From positions 186,001-250,000 of the forward strand of contig CAZKRY010000003.1 in NCBI GenBank assembly GCA_964555355.1: DNA of 64,000 bases. Direction: 5' to 3'. This DNA comes from CAIKBL01 sp964555355. GTDB taxonomy: Bacteria; Pseudomonadota; Gammaproteobacteria; Ga0077536. The notes under the pieces are model-generated. The model was not told where the DNA came from and made no database searches. It worked only from the letters and a program-made list of their open reading frames with translations. Below are positions 35,846 through 44,704 of the stretch, piece by piece; position 1 is the stretch's first letter, and each line of letters begins with the position of its first letter. The position numbers and the translations under genes are program-made.

Positions 35846-36265
35846 ATGCTCGCATCCGACATTCTCCTCCCAGTTTTCACGCTCGCCGGTTGGACGGCCT
35901 TTGTGCAGGCGCTGATCCCGGTCGCGCGCATACACGCGGCGCGGCATGGGGTGGTGACGCTAGCCGATTTTAAGTACGGAGAATCACCGGCGGTGCCGGG
36001 CACGGTCAGTATTCCCAATCGTAATTACATGAACTTGCTTGAGTTCCCGGTTCTTTTTTACGTCATCGCGGGACTCTTATATGCGAGTAGCGCCGCAACG
36101 CCAGTCACGGTGAATCTCGCGTGGACGTTCGTCGCGTTGCGAATATTGCACAGTGCAATTCACCTAACTTACAACCGCGTGATACATCGTGTGATGGCCT
36201 TCGGCGCGAGCAATTTCGCCCTGGTGACATTGTGGATTGTCGCCGGTCGCGCGCTCTTCGCTTAA
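35846..36265 (+). CDS. MAPEG-family membrane protein
   Basis: The 139-residue protein has about four membrane helices and the MAPEG core NYMNLLEFPVLFYVIAGLLY (about 53-72), followed by LAWTFVALRILHSAIHLTYNRVIHR and a last helix. Eukaryotic members are microsomal glutathione transferases and leukotriene synthases; bacterial ones are mostly uncharacterised. The Rieske oxygenase gene starts 5 bp after its stop, so it belongs to that transcript. A glutathione-linked detoxification role is a family-level guess. Confidence 0.82.
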   Translation: MLASDILLPVFTLAGWTAFVQALIPVARIHAARHGVVTLADFKYGESPAVPGTVSIPNRNYMNLLEFPVLFYVIAGLLYASSAATPVTVNLAWTFVALRILHSAIHLTYNRVIHRVMAFGASNFALVTLWIVAGRALFA

Positions 36266-36270
36266 GCCCC

Positions 36271-37551
36271 ATGATTGGAATACAGCAGCTTGCCGATTGG
36301 TGTGGTGACACGTGCATTCATCGTGAGCTCTTCATCAACCCAGCGGTTTTTCCACTTGAGCTAGATCGCATTTTCAACCGCACGTGGATCTACGTGGCAC
36401 ACACAAGCGAGTTACCAAATATCGGTGACTACCGGTTAGCGCACATAGGCACGCAATCGGTGATCGTGAGTCGAGGCGAAGATGGCGTAATACGTGTTTT
36501 TATCAATGCGTGTCGTCATCGCGGTGTTCCTCTCGTCTCCGCCGAGCACGGCTGTGCGCGCAGTCATATTTGTCCCTATCACGGCTGGATGTACGACTGC
36601 GGTGGGAATTTGCGCAAAGTGCCGCAAGCCGGCGGGCAACCACCGAATTTCAAACTCGAGGATTTCGGTTTATTGCGCGTGCCGCGGGTCGATGCTTACC
36701 GAGGTTTCGTTTTTGCGTGTTTTAGTTCAAATGCGCCGTCGCTTACGGACCATCTCGGTGCCGCACGGGAGTTTATCGATCTGTTTAGCGATCTCTCGCC
36801 GACCGGCGAAGTGTGCGTGAATATGGGCGCGACCCGCTATGAATACATCGGTAACTGGAAGCAACAGGTTGAGAACTCGATGGATGGCTACCATGTCGCC
36901 ATCACGCACGGCAGTTTCTTAAAATCCATTTTGCGCGCACGAATTGGCCAAAGCATGGAAGGTTTGGTGGATGAAACCTCCGGTGCAACGAGCGTCGCTT
37001 TGGGCCAGGGTCATGCGCTGCTCGATTACCGGGCGTTCGATCGCCAAAAGATCATGGGACGTTCCGGGCCACCTTCCGCCGCCACCACCGCATGGCATGC
37101 GATGTTGCGCGAGCGATTAGGGGGCCCCCGTGCAGAGGTGGTCATCCGTTGCAACGGCGGTGATGGCTTCAATCTTCTCGTCTATCCCAATTTGATGCTC
37201 ATCAATAACCAAATTCGCGTCGTCGTCCCGATGGCCTTTAACCGCACACGCGTACTCGCGTTTCCGGTGGGATTATCCGGGGTTGCGGCCGAAGTGAATG
37301 CGCAGCGGCTGCGCGCGCACGAGGATTTTTATGGCACGGCGGCATTCGGCGCCGCGGATGACATCGAGATGTTTGAGCGCCAATGGCAAGGCTTGACGCA
37401 GTCGCCGAGCAACGAGTGGCTGCACTACGCGCGCGGGATCACGCGCGAAGCGCGCTTGCCGACTGGCGAGTTTGTGGGTCACGTCAGCGACGAAACCGGC
37501 CAGCGCGGTATCTGGCGACGCTGGCGCGAATTCATGGTGGCGGCGGAGTAA
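36271..37551 (+). CDS. Rieske ring-hydroxylating dioxygenase, alpha subunit
   Basis: From the ATG at 36271 the protein has 426 residues, the normal size. The Rieske [2Fe-2S] ligands are C81-x-H83 (NACRHRG) and C101-x2-H104 (CPYHGW). The catalytic domain has the bridging Asp205 and the iron ligands His208 and His213 in ENSMDGYHVAITH. The open frame extends to 36121, but that would overlap the MAPEG gene. The beta-subunit ATG overlaps its stop (TAATG). The ferredoxin and reductase needed to supply electrons are not nearby. The aromatic substrate cannot be read from sequence. Confidence 0.92.
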   Translation: MIGIQQLADWCGDTCIHRELFINPAVFPLELDRIFNRTWIYVAHTSELPNIGDYRLAHIGTQSVIVSRGEDGVIRVFINACRHRGVPLVSAEHGCARSHICPYHGWMYDCGGNLRKVPQAGGQPPNFKLEDFGLLRVPRVDAYRGFVFACFSSNAPSLTDHLGAAREFIDLFSDLSPTGEVCVNMGATRYEYIGNWKQQVENSMDGYHVAITHGSFLKSILRARIGQSMEGLVDETSGATSVALGQGHALLDYRAFDRQKIMGRSGPPSAATTAWHAMLRERLGGPRAEVVIRCNGGDGFNLLVYPNLMLINNQIRVVVPMAFNRTRVLAFPVGLSGVAAEVNAQRLRAHEDFYGTAAFGAADDIEMFERQWQGLTQSPSNEWLHYARGITREARLPTGEFVGHVSDETGQRGIWRRWREFMVAAE

Positions 37552-38027
37552 TGTCCATGGCGAGTCGCGCACAGGTCGAAAACTTTTTGTATTACGAAAC
37601 CAGCCTGCTGGATACGGGCGCATACGCTGCATGGATCGATCTTTTCACGGACGATGGGCGCTACTGGGTCCCGGCCGAGCACTCAAATGATGCCAATGCC
37701 GGCGTGTCGTTAGTTTTCGACGACAAGCCTCGTATGCGCGAGCGATTGATTCGGCAATCCAGCGGACAATTCTGGGCACAACAGCCAGCGTCGCAGGTTA
37801 CTCGCTTGGTCGGCAACGTGCGGGTGCTGACGCCTTTCGATAACGGTGACGAACAAGTCGAGGCGCGTTTGTTGATTTGTGAGTTTCGCGGCGAGCGCCA
37901 GCAGCTCTTAAGCGGAGTCTGTCACTATCGATTGAATTGTCGCGGCGAGACTTTTTTGATTCGCGAGAAGAAGGTCCTGCTTAACAATCGCGCGCGCTAT
38001 TTTGCCAATTTGGGTTTTTTACCCTAA
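37551..38027 (+). CDS. Ring-hydroxylating dioxygenase, beta subunit
   Basis: The 158-residue protein has the cone-shaped NTF2-like beta-subunit pattern: VENFLYYETSLLDTGAYAAWIDLFTDDGRYWVPAEH, then RMRERLIR...SQVTRLVGNVRV, and a C-terminal FLIREKKVLLNNRARYF. The subunit is structural in the alpha3beta3 complex. The start is set by a one-base overlap with the alpha-subunit stop codon. An LLM gene follows after 26 bp. Confidence 0.9.
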   Translation: MSMASRAQVENFLYYETSLLDTGAYAAWIDLFTDDGRYWVPAEHSNDANAGVSLVFDDKPRMRERLIRQSSGQFWAQQPASQVTRLVGNVRVLTPFDNGDEQVEARLLICEFRGERQQLLSGVCHYRLNCRGETFLIREKKVLLNNRARYFANLGFLP

Positions 38028-38053
38028 CCCACAGCACCCGGAAAGGATCGTGT

Positions 38054-38914
38054 ATGAAACTTGGCGTCGTTAGCTTCAATACCGAATACACCATTCGCGC
38101 CGATGAACTTGCCGTCGCGGCCGAAGAACGCGGCTTTGATTCAGTGTGGTTTCCGGAACACACGCATATTCCGGCAAGTCGGTTGACGCCGTTTCCGCCC
38201 GGCGGCGATCTGCCGCGGGAATATATTCACATGTCCGATCCATTCATTAGTTGCATGGCTGCCGCGAGCGTCACCAAAACGCTTAAAGTCGGCACCGGCG
38301 TTTGTTTGCTAGTCGAACACGAACCGATTGCGCTCGCGAAAACGGTGGCCACCTTGGATCGCTTGTCCAATGGGCGATTTTTATTTGGCATTGGTGCCGG
38401 CTGGATTCGTGAAGAAATGGAAAATCACGGCACGCGTTATGAGGAACGCTGGAAAGTCTTAGAAGAACGCATCAAGGCGATGAAAGCGCTGTGGACCGAG
38501 CATGAAGCGAGTTTTCACGGCAAGTATGTCGATTTCGATCGCGTATGGTCCTATCCCAAGCCCGTGACCAAGCCGCATCCGCCGATCGTGCTCGGAACCT
38601 TTGCTTCCACTTGGGGACGACAACGTGTCGCAGATTACGCCGATGGTTGGATGCCGATTGATGTTTATCACCAAGACATGAAAGCGGATATCGCGGATCT
38701 CCACGCACGGTTGCGCAAAAACGGCCGCGACCCCGCGCGCGTCGAAATTTCGATGTTCGATATTTTTGAAACCAAGGAAGACGACTTAAAGCGCTTCGCT
38801 GACTACGGTTTTGTGACCCGCGCAATGCCGCGCTGTCCGACCGAAGATCGCGATACCGTGCTTAGGTGGCTTGATCGATACGCGGCTGTCGGGCGGCGCG
38901 TCGGCGCCTTATAG
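38054..38914 (+). CDS. LLM-class (TIGR03619-like) F420-type oxidoreductase
   Basis: The 286-residue protein has RGFDSVWFPEHTHIPASR, LKVGTGVCLLVEHEPIALAKTVATLDRLSNGRFLFGIGAGWIREEMENHGTRYEERWK and SYPKPVTKPHPPIVLGTF. It closely resembles the LLM protein at 14431-15288 in length, order and many motifs, so the two look like paralogs serving two catabolic operons. A GGAAAGGA ribosome site precedes the ATG. It is third in the Rieske alpha/beta/LLM operon. FMN or F420 as cofactor is open. Confidence 0.86.
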   Translation: MKLGVVSFNTEYTIRADELAVAAEERGFDSVWFPEHTHIPASRLTPFPPGGDLPREYIHMSDPFISCMAAASVTKTLKVGTGVCLLVEHEPIALAKTVATLDRLSNGRFLFGIGAGWIREEMENHGTRYEERWKVLEERIKAMKALWTEHEASFHGKYVDFDRVWSYPKPVTKPHPPIVLGTFASTWGRQRVADYADGWMPIDVYHQDMKADIADLHARLRKNGRDPARVEISMFDIFETKEDDLKRFADYGFVTRAMPRCPTEDRDTVLRWLDRYAAVGRRVGAL

Positions 38915-39070
38915 CCGCACCTCAGCTGTCTCTTTGGCGCTGCCACTCGGGCTTCCGCTCGCGCCCTGGAAATTCTGCTATTGCGTGCTATTTTCTGACT
39001 TAGAGGCTTCCGTTGCGCCTACATGCAGGCCGCAACGACCAGTTTTCCGGCAGAAAAGTGAGGTGAGCTT

Positions 39071-39190
39071 ATGCGTACCGCAACTGACGAATTTCTGGCT
39101 TCAATTGGGATCAGCGCCGCTGGATTTTTGTTCTGGGTGTTGTTCCTGTCCTACCTCGCAACCAAACATCTTCAGCCCATCGTGCTGTGA
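39071..39190 (+). CDS. Small membrane protein, 39 residues
   Basis: This ORF has a good ribosome site (GAGGTG, 6 bases before ATG). It encodes one hydrophobic helix, ISAAGFLFWVLFLSYLA (about residues 13-29), flanked by an acidic/polar N terminus (MRTATDEFLAS) and a basic patch (TKH). That is a normal design for a small inner-membrane protein. A possible extended -10 (TGCTATTTT, 38986-38994) lies upstream, and a strong hairpin follows at 39249. No family is recognised and it could be chance. Confidence 0.5.
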   Translation: MRTATDEFLASIGISAAGFLFWVLFLSYLATKHLQPIVL

Positions 39191-39248
39191 GTGGAGGTGG
39201 GCGACGGTAGGTTAATCCGCCGCCTTTAGGAGAAAGACCCTCACCCTT

Positions 39249-39272
39249 CCCGCTCCCGCACGCGGGAGCGGG
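39249..39272. terminator. Perfect 10-bp GC-rich hairpin
   Basis: CCCGCTCCCG and CGGGAGCGGG pair across the 4-nt loop CACG. It sits between the small ORF and the convergent fhs gene. Without a T-run it may act as a bidirectional terminator or an intergenic repeat. Confidence 0.6.
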
Positions 39273-39313
39273 AACAGAAAGCCTCGCCCATCGGAGAGGT
39301 CGGCGAGGCGCGT

Positions 39314-40990
39314 CTAAAACAAACCGCTAATCCGGCCGTTGTCGTCGACGTCAATCTTCTCCGCCGCCGGCACTTTCGGTAGCCCTGGCATCGTCATCAT
39401 GTTGCCGGCGATGGCAACCACAAAGCCCGCGCCGGCCGCCAAGCGCACATCGCTGATTTCAACAATATGTCCACTTGGCGCGCCGCGCGCGCTGGCATCG
39501 GTTGAAAAAGACATTTGTGTTTTGGCGATACACACCGGAAAGTCAGGGTATTGTTTGCTCCACTCTTCGAGTTGCTGGCGCACCTTGGTAGGAGCGGCGA
39601 TATCCGCGGCGCCATAAATTTTGGTCGCGATCGCTTTGATTTTTTCCCATAGCGGCACCTGATCTTCGTATACATAACGATGCGCGTGCGTTTGCTTATC
39701 CACCATCTCGCCCACCGTGCGCGCCAACGCTTCCGCACCCTTGCCACCTGCCGCCCAATGCCGTGCCACCACGCCGGTCGCCCCAAGCGCTGCGATTTTT
39801 TCTTGCAATAACGCAACCTCGCGCTCGGTATCCTGCGTGAAATGATTGATGCTAACCACGCACGGGAGACCGTAGTGGTCCCGCACGTTCCGCACGTGCC
39901 GCGCCAAGTTGACAATGCCTTGTTCCAGCGCAGCGAGGCTTTCTTGATTGAGATCGGCGACCGCGACGCCACCGTGATACTTCAGTGCACGAATCGTCGC
40001 GACTAGCACCACCGCCTGTGGTTTCAGTCCGGCCATGCGGCATTTGATGTCGATGAATTTCTCGGCGCCGAGATCGGCGCCAAACCCAGCCTCGGTCACC
40101 ACGTAGTCGGCAAGTTTAAGGGCCGTGCGTGTTGCTGTGACCGAGTTACAACCATGTGCGATGTTTGCAAATGGTCCGCCGTGCACAATCGCCAAATTGT
40201 TCTCGAGCGTCTGCACCAGATTGGGACTGATGGCGTCTTTTAGCAGCGTCGCCATCGCACCCTGCGCCTTGAGATCGGCCGCCGTCACCGGCTTTCGAGT
40301 ACGGGTATAAGCGACCACGATCTTGCCCAAGCGCTCTTTCAAATCTTTGAGTGAGGTTGCCAAGCAAAAAATCGCCATGACCTCGGAGGCCACGGTGATA
40401 TCGAAACCATCTTGCCGGACAAACCCGTTCGCCGTGCCCCCGAGCCCAACCACGACCTCACGCAGCGCGCGATCATTCATATCCATGACCCGCTTGAAGC
40501 TAACAAGCCGTGGATCGATATCGAGCGCATTGCCGTGGTTGATGTGATTGTCGAGCATCGCGGCAAGCAAGTTATGCGCGGCGCCAATCGCGTGGAAATC
40601 ACCGGTGAAGTGCAAATTGATATCTTCCATCGGCACCACCTGCGCGTACCCGCCGCCGGCCGCCCCGCCCTTAACGCCAAAACAAGGTCCGAGCGAGGGT
40701 TCACGCAGACAAATAATCGTGCGCTTGCCTAAGTGATTGAGGGCATCGCCCAATCCAACCGTGGTAGTTGTTTTACCTTCACCCGCCGGGGTTGGGCTGA
40801 TGGCTGTCACCAAAATCAATTTCCCGTCCGGGCGCGTTTCTAGACCCCGGATGTAGTCCAGCGATAACTTCGCCTTGTAATGCCCGTAGGGCACCAAGTG
40901 CTCGGCCGCGATGCCGTATTGCTCACGCGCAAGGTCGATAATCGGTTTCTTCAGCGCAGCTTGCGCGATCTCAATGTCAGACATGCTCAT
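39314..40990 (-). CDS. fhs: Formate-tetrahydrofolate ligase
   Basis: The enzyme makes 10-formyl-THF from formate, ATP and THF. The 558-residue protein has the nucleotide loop ISPTPAGEGKTTTTVGL (about 65-81), the family stretches IICLREPSLGPCFGVKGGAAGGGYAQVVPMEDINLHFTGDFHAI and NLAIVHGGPFANIAHGCNSV, and the C-terminal GDIMTMPGLPK-like end (GNMMTMPGLPKVPAA). It is divergent from the glyA-folD-glycerate kinase run, across about 360 bp. Together these genes channel formate-level carbon into serine. Confidence 0.95.
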   Translation of the reverse strand: MSMSDIEIAQAALKKPIIDLAREQYGIAAEHLVPYGHYKAKLSLDYIRGLETRPDGKLILVTAISPTPAGEGKTTTTVGLGDALNHLGKRTIICLREPSLGPCFGVKGGAAGGGYAQVVPMEDINLHFTGDFHAIGAAHNLLAAMLDNHINHGNALDIDPRLVSFKRVMDMNDRALREVVVGLGGTANGFVRQDGFDITVASEVMAIFCLATSLKDLKERLGKIVVAYTRTRKPVTAADLKAQGAMATLLKDAISPNLVQTLENNLAIVHGGPFANIAHGCNSVTATRTALKLADYVVTEAGFGADLGAEKFIDIKCRMAGLKPQAVVLVATIRALKYHGGVAVADLNQESLAALEQGIVNLARHVRNVRDHYGLPCVVSINHFTQDTEREVALLQEKIAALGATGVVARHWAAGGKGAEALARTVGEMVDKQTHAHRYVYEDQVPLWEKIKAIATKIYGAADIAAPTKVRQQLEEWSKQYPDFPVCIAKTQMSFSTDASARGAPSGHIVEISDVRLAAGAGFVVAIAGNMMTMPGLPKVPAAEKIDVDDNGRISGLF

Positions 40991-41295
40991 ACCTGTTTTC
41001 AGCTTGATTGGGCCTTGCCAGGGGCGACCCAGGGTTGCGGATCCGCCTTGTAACAGGGTTCTCTCCGTGTCGTCTACTCCGGAACGGAAGATTTTCGCGC
41101 ATCCGGTGCGCCGCTCGCGGCTCTTGAATTACACTACGCGCGCCTTAGATCGCGGTCGCTAAGCACCTACCACCGTCATTTTCGATAATTTAGATTGCGC
41201 GCCTAAGGTCGCGATTCGGGACCGTTCACACACCTCCGCACGTTTGGAATTTTCCATAGCTTTAAGCAATTTTAACCATCAGGCCATGCCGCACA

Positions 41296-41319
41296 CGGGT
41301 TCACCCGGCCCTTTTGGGC
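41296..41319 (+). promoter_or_regulatory. Two adjacent hairpins in the glyA leader
   Basis: CGGG-TTCA-CCCG (41296-41307) is followed directly by GCCC-TTTT-GGGC (41308-41319), ending 33 bp before the glyA start. The region 40991-41352 between fhs and glyA also holds an imperfect direct repeat (GCGCGCCTTAGATCGCGGTCG near 41139, GCGCGCCTAAGGTCGCGATTCG near 41199). A leader attenuator or protein site is possible; no known riboswitch class was recognised. Confidence 0.35.
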
Positions 41320-41352
41320 AAAGGTTTCAGATCGATTCAGAAGGATAGTTAT

Positions 41353-42612
41353 ATGTTCAGTATCAAAACCGACACGATCGAAGGCTTCGATCCCGCGCTC
41401 GCCGCGGCGCTTGCCGCTGAGCAGCGCCGACAGGAAGCGCATATTGAGCTCATTGCCTCGGAAAACTACGCCAGTCCGCGCGTGCTCGCCGCGCAAGGGT
41501 CGGTGCTTACCAACAAATACGCAGAAGGCTACCCCGGCAAGCGCTATTACGGTGGCTGCGAACATGTCGATACGGTTGAGAGTTTGGCGATTGAGCGCGT
41601 CAACCAACTGTTCGGATCCGATTACGCCAATGTGCAGCCTCATTCGGGCTCACAAGCGAATGCAGCCGTCTATATGGCGTTGCTAAATCCAGGCGACACG
41701 GTACTCGGCATGAACCTCGCGCATGGCGGCCACTTGACGCACGGCGCCAAAGTCAATTTTTCCGGCAAGATTTATCACGCTGTGCAATACGGCATTAGCG
41801 CGACCACCGGGCAAATCGATTATGCGGAGGTCGCGGCGCTGGCCCGTGAGCACAAACCTAAAATGATCGTTGCCGGCTTTTCCGCTTACTCGCGCGTCAT
41901 CGACTGGGCCGAGTTCCGCGCGATCGCGGATGAAGTCGGCGCGTTTCTAATGGTCGATATGGCGCATGTCGCCGGCCTCATTGCCACCGGCCTATATCCA
42001 AACCCGGTGCCGCATGCGCATGTGGTGACCAGCACCACGCACAAAAGCCTGCGCGGTCCCCGCGGCGGTTTCGTGCTCTGCAAGGATCAAGCCGAGATCG
42101 CGAAGAAGATAAATTCGCTGGTGTTTCCCGGCATTCAAGGCGGCCCGTTGATGCATGTCATCGCGGCGAAGGCCGTGGCGTTCAAGGAAGCACTCGAACC
42201 GTCGTTCAAGCATTATCAGCAAGCCGTCATCGATAACGCGCGCGCGATGGCTGCGCGCTTTCTGGCGCGTGGCTTCGCAATTGTCAGCGGTGGCACTGAC
42301 AATCACTTAATGCTGGTCGATCTCATCCAGAAGGGTATCACCGGCAAAGCCGCCGACGAGGCACTCGGCCGCGCGCATATCACGGTCAACAAAAATGCGG
42401 TGCCGAATGATCCGCAATCGCCGTTTGTCACGAGCGGCATCCGAGTCGGTACTCCGGCGGCGACTACGCGCGGTTTTGGTATCGCGGAAATCACGCAAGT
42501 TGCGGACTGGATGTGTGACGTCATGGATAACTTGCAAGATGACGCCGTAATCGCCGCGACGCGCGCCAAGGTTGAAGCGCTGTGCGCGCGCTTTCCGGTT
42601 TACCGTGCGTAG
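41353..42612 (+). CDS. glyA: Serine hydroxymethyltransferase
   Basis: The PLP enzyme converts glycine and 5,10-methylene-THF to serine, and back. The 419-residue protein has ELIASENYASPRVLAAQGSVLTNKYAEGYPGKRYYGGCE (about 32-70), VDMAHVAGLIATGLYP, and TSTTHKSLRGPRGG with the PLP Lys231. An AGAAGGA ribosome site precedes the ATG at 41353. folD follows 8 bp later, so the two are co-transcribed. Confidence 0.96.
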   Translation: MFSIKTDTIEGFDPALAAALAAEQRRQEAHIELIASENYASPRVLAAQGSVLTNKYAEGYPGKRYYGGCEHVDTVESLAIERVNQLFGSDYANVQPHSGSQANAAVYMALLNPGDTVLGMNLAHGGHLTHGAKVNFSGKIYHAVQYGISATTGQIDYAEVAALAREHKPKMIVAGFSAYSRVIDWAEFRAIADEVGAFLMVDMAHVAGLIATGLYPNPVPHAHVVTSTTHKSLRGPRGGFVLCKDQAEIAKKINSLVFPGIQGGPLMHVIAAKAVAFKEALEPSFKHYQQAVIDNARAMAARFLARGFAIVSGGTDNHLMLVDLIQKGITGKAADEALGRAHITVNKNAVPNDPQSPFVTSGIRVGTPAATTRGFGIAEITQVADWMCDVMDNLQDDAVIAATRAKVEALCARFPVYRA

Positions 42613-42620
42613 TGGCCGCC

Positions 42621-43469
42621 ATGAGTGACAAGATTCTCGACGGCAAGCGCGTTGCCCAGCAGGTGCTCGATGGCGCGGCGCGCAAAGTCCAACGCTTGCG
42701 CGAGGCGACCGGCATCACGCCATGCCTCGCGACAGTGTTGGTGGGCGACGATCCATCCTCGGCCACCTACGTCAAAATGAAACGCAAACGCTGCGCCGAC
42801 ATCGGCATGACCTCATTACCGATTGAGATGCCGAGTAGTACCACCACGGCAGAGCTCGTCGCGCAGATCACGAGGCTCGCGACTGATCGCGCCGTCAATG
42901 GCATCTTGTTACAACATCCGGTGCCGAGTCAGATTGACGAGCGCGCCGCTTTTGAAGCGATTGGCCCGTATAAGGATGTGGATGGCGTGACCGCAACCGG
43001 ACTCGGGCGAATGTGGCTCGGACTGCCTACGTTCGGCTCGTGTACGCCGGCTGGTATCATGCGGTTACTCGAAGCGTACAACGTCAACCTCGCGGGTCTG
43101 TATGCGCTCGTCATTGGGCGCAGCGCGATCCTCGGCAAACCGATGGCCGCCATGCTGCTCGAAGCCAATGCCACGGTCACCCTCACCCATTCCCGTACGC
43201 GGGATCTCGCGGCAATCGCACGCCAAGCCGATCTCATCGTCGCCGCGGTCGGCAAAGCCCACTTCGTGAAAGGTGAATGGATCAAGCCCGGCGCGATTGT
43301 CGTCGACGCTGGCTACAGCGAAGGCAATTGTGGCGATGTCGATTTTGACGCCGCATTACCTCACGCAAGTCTTATCACACCCGTCCCCGGCGGGGTTGGT
43401 CCGATGACCATCGCGACGTTGATCGATCAAACGGCCGATGCCGCGCTAGCGCAACACGGGCTCGAGTAG
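42621..43469 (+). CDS. folD: Methylene-THF dehydrogenase / methenyl-THF cyclohydrolase
   Basis: FolD interconverts 5,10-methylene-THF and 10-formyl-THF, which links fhs to glyA. The 282-residue protein has SATYVKMKRKRCADIGM with the catalytic Lys, NGILLQHPVPSQIDE, VDGVTATGLGRMWLG, the Rossmann segment LYALVIGRSAILGKPMAAMLLEANATVTLTHSRT, and the end TPVPGGVGPMTIATLIDQT. The ATG at 42621 is chosen because 42582 would overlap glyA. It starts 8 bp after glyA, and glycerate kinase starts 15 bp after it. Confidence 0.95.
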   Translation: MSDKILDGKRVAQQVLDGAARKVQRLREATGITPCLATVLVGDDPSSATYVKMKRKRCADIGMTSLPIEMPSSTTTAELVAQITRLATDRAVNGILLQHPVPSQIDERAAFEAIGPYKDVDGVTATGLGRMWLGLPTFGSCTPAGIMRLLEAYNVNLAGLYALVIGRSAILGKPMAAMLLEANATVTLTHSRTRDLAAIARQADLIVAAVGKAHFVKGEWIKPGAIVVDAGYSEGNCGDVDFDAALPHASLITPVPGGVGPMTIATLIDQTADAALAQHGLE

Positions 43470-43484
43470 CCCGCGCGCTATCCA

Positions 43485-44636
43485 ATGAAAATCGTCATCG
43501 CGCCGGACTCATTCAAGGAGAGTCTGAGCGCGCTAGAGGTGGCAACGGCGCTCGCGAGCGGTGTTCGTGCCGCCCTTCCAGACGCGGTATGTGAATTGGT
43601 ACCGATGGCCGATGGCGGTGAAGGAACGGTTGATGCGCTGGTCGCAGCGACACACGGCCGCCACTTACAGGTCGAGGTCACAGGCCCGTTAGGTCAGCCG
43701 ATCAATGCGCGTTTCGGCGTGCTCGGCTCGACACGCACGGCAGTGGTGGAGATGGCGGCAGCCTCGGGATTGATGTTGGTGCCGCCTCTGGCGCGCGATC
43801 CGACGCGCACGACAAGCTTTGGCACCGGCGAATTAATCCGTGCGGCGCTCGATGAACGCGTCGACACGCTCATTGTCGCGCTTGGCGGTTCGGCCACGAT
43901 CGATGGCGGCGCCGGAATGCTGCAGGCGCTCGGCGTTAAGTTTTTTTCACACGACGGCGCAGAGCTCGTCGAACCGCTGACCGGTGGCGAGCTGCAAACG
44001 ATTGCCCGGCTCGATCCTCAAAACCTCGATTCCCGCCTGCGGCGTACGCGGATCCTCGTGGCCTGCGATGTCAATAACCCACTGCTCGGACCACTGGGTG
44101 CGGCTGCGGTGTTTGGCCCGCAGAAAGGGGCGACACCAGCACAGGTCATGAGCTTTGACGCAGGGCTCGGACATTTTTATCGGCTGGTGGCACAAACCCT
44201 AAGCGTCGATGTCACCGCGCGCGCCGGCGCCGGCGCGGCGGGCGGGATGGGGGCGGCCTTGCTCGCCTTTCTAAACGCAACATTGCGGCCAGGTATCGAA
44301 CTAGTAATCGATGCAACTGAACTCCCCGCGCGCATTAAGGGCGCGGCAGTCGTCATCACTGGAGAAGGTCGACTCGATGCCCAAACCTTGCACGGTAAAG
44401 CGCCTCTTGGCGTTGCCACGCTGGCCCATCAACTCGGCGTACCCGTCATCGGAGTCGGCGGCAGTCTCGCGCCTGATGCCGAAACCGCGCTTGGCGCGGC
44501 GTTCGATGCGCTTGAAGCCACCGTCACCTACCCCATGCCGCTTGCCGAAGCGCTTACCAACGCACGCGCCAATCTCGAGCGGACGGGGCGACGAATTGGT
44601 CGGTGGCTCAAACTAAGTCGACTCAAGGGAAGCTAA
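43485..44636 (+). CDS. Glycerate 2-kinase (GarK/GlxK family)
   Basis: The 383-residue protein matches the GarK/GlxK fold: KIVIAPDSFKESLSALEVATALASGVRAALPDA (1-35), VPMADGGEGTVDALV, ALGGSATIDGGAGMLQALG and GEGRLDAQTLHGKAPLGVA. It makes 2-phosphoglycerate from glycerate. In this run it links serine carbon, via hydroxypyruvate and glycerate, back to central metabolism. The enzymes between serine and glycerate are not in the window. It starts 15 bp after folD. Confidence 0.9.
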   Translation: MKIVIAPDSFKESLSALEVATALASGVRAALPDAVCELVPMADGGEGTVDALVAATHGRHLQVEVTGPLGQPINARFGVLGSTRTAVVEMAAASGLMLVPPLARDPTRTTSFGTGELIRAALDERVDTLIVALGGSATIDGGAGMLQALGVKFFSHDGAELVEPLTGGELQTIARLDPQNLDSRLRRTRILVACDVNNPLLGPLGAAAVFGPQKGATPAQVMSFDAGLGHFYRLVAQTLSVDVTARAGAGAAGGMGAALLAFLNATLRPGIELVIDATELPARIKGAAVVITGEGRLDAQTLHGKAPLGVATLAHQLGVPVIGVGGSLAPDAETALGAAFDALEATVTYPMPLAEALTNARANLERTGRRIGRWLKLSRLKGS

Positions 44637-44704
44637 ACCAGACCTAAAGTCGGACCCACTTTTACCCGCTACTCCTTGTACCCAACTAGTGGCGCCCGCG
44701 GCCG

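Noticed and set aside
41161..41352. Glycine or THF riboswitch before glyA
   Set aside because: No conserved aptamer core of either class could be traced; only small hairpins are present.
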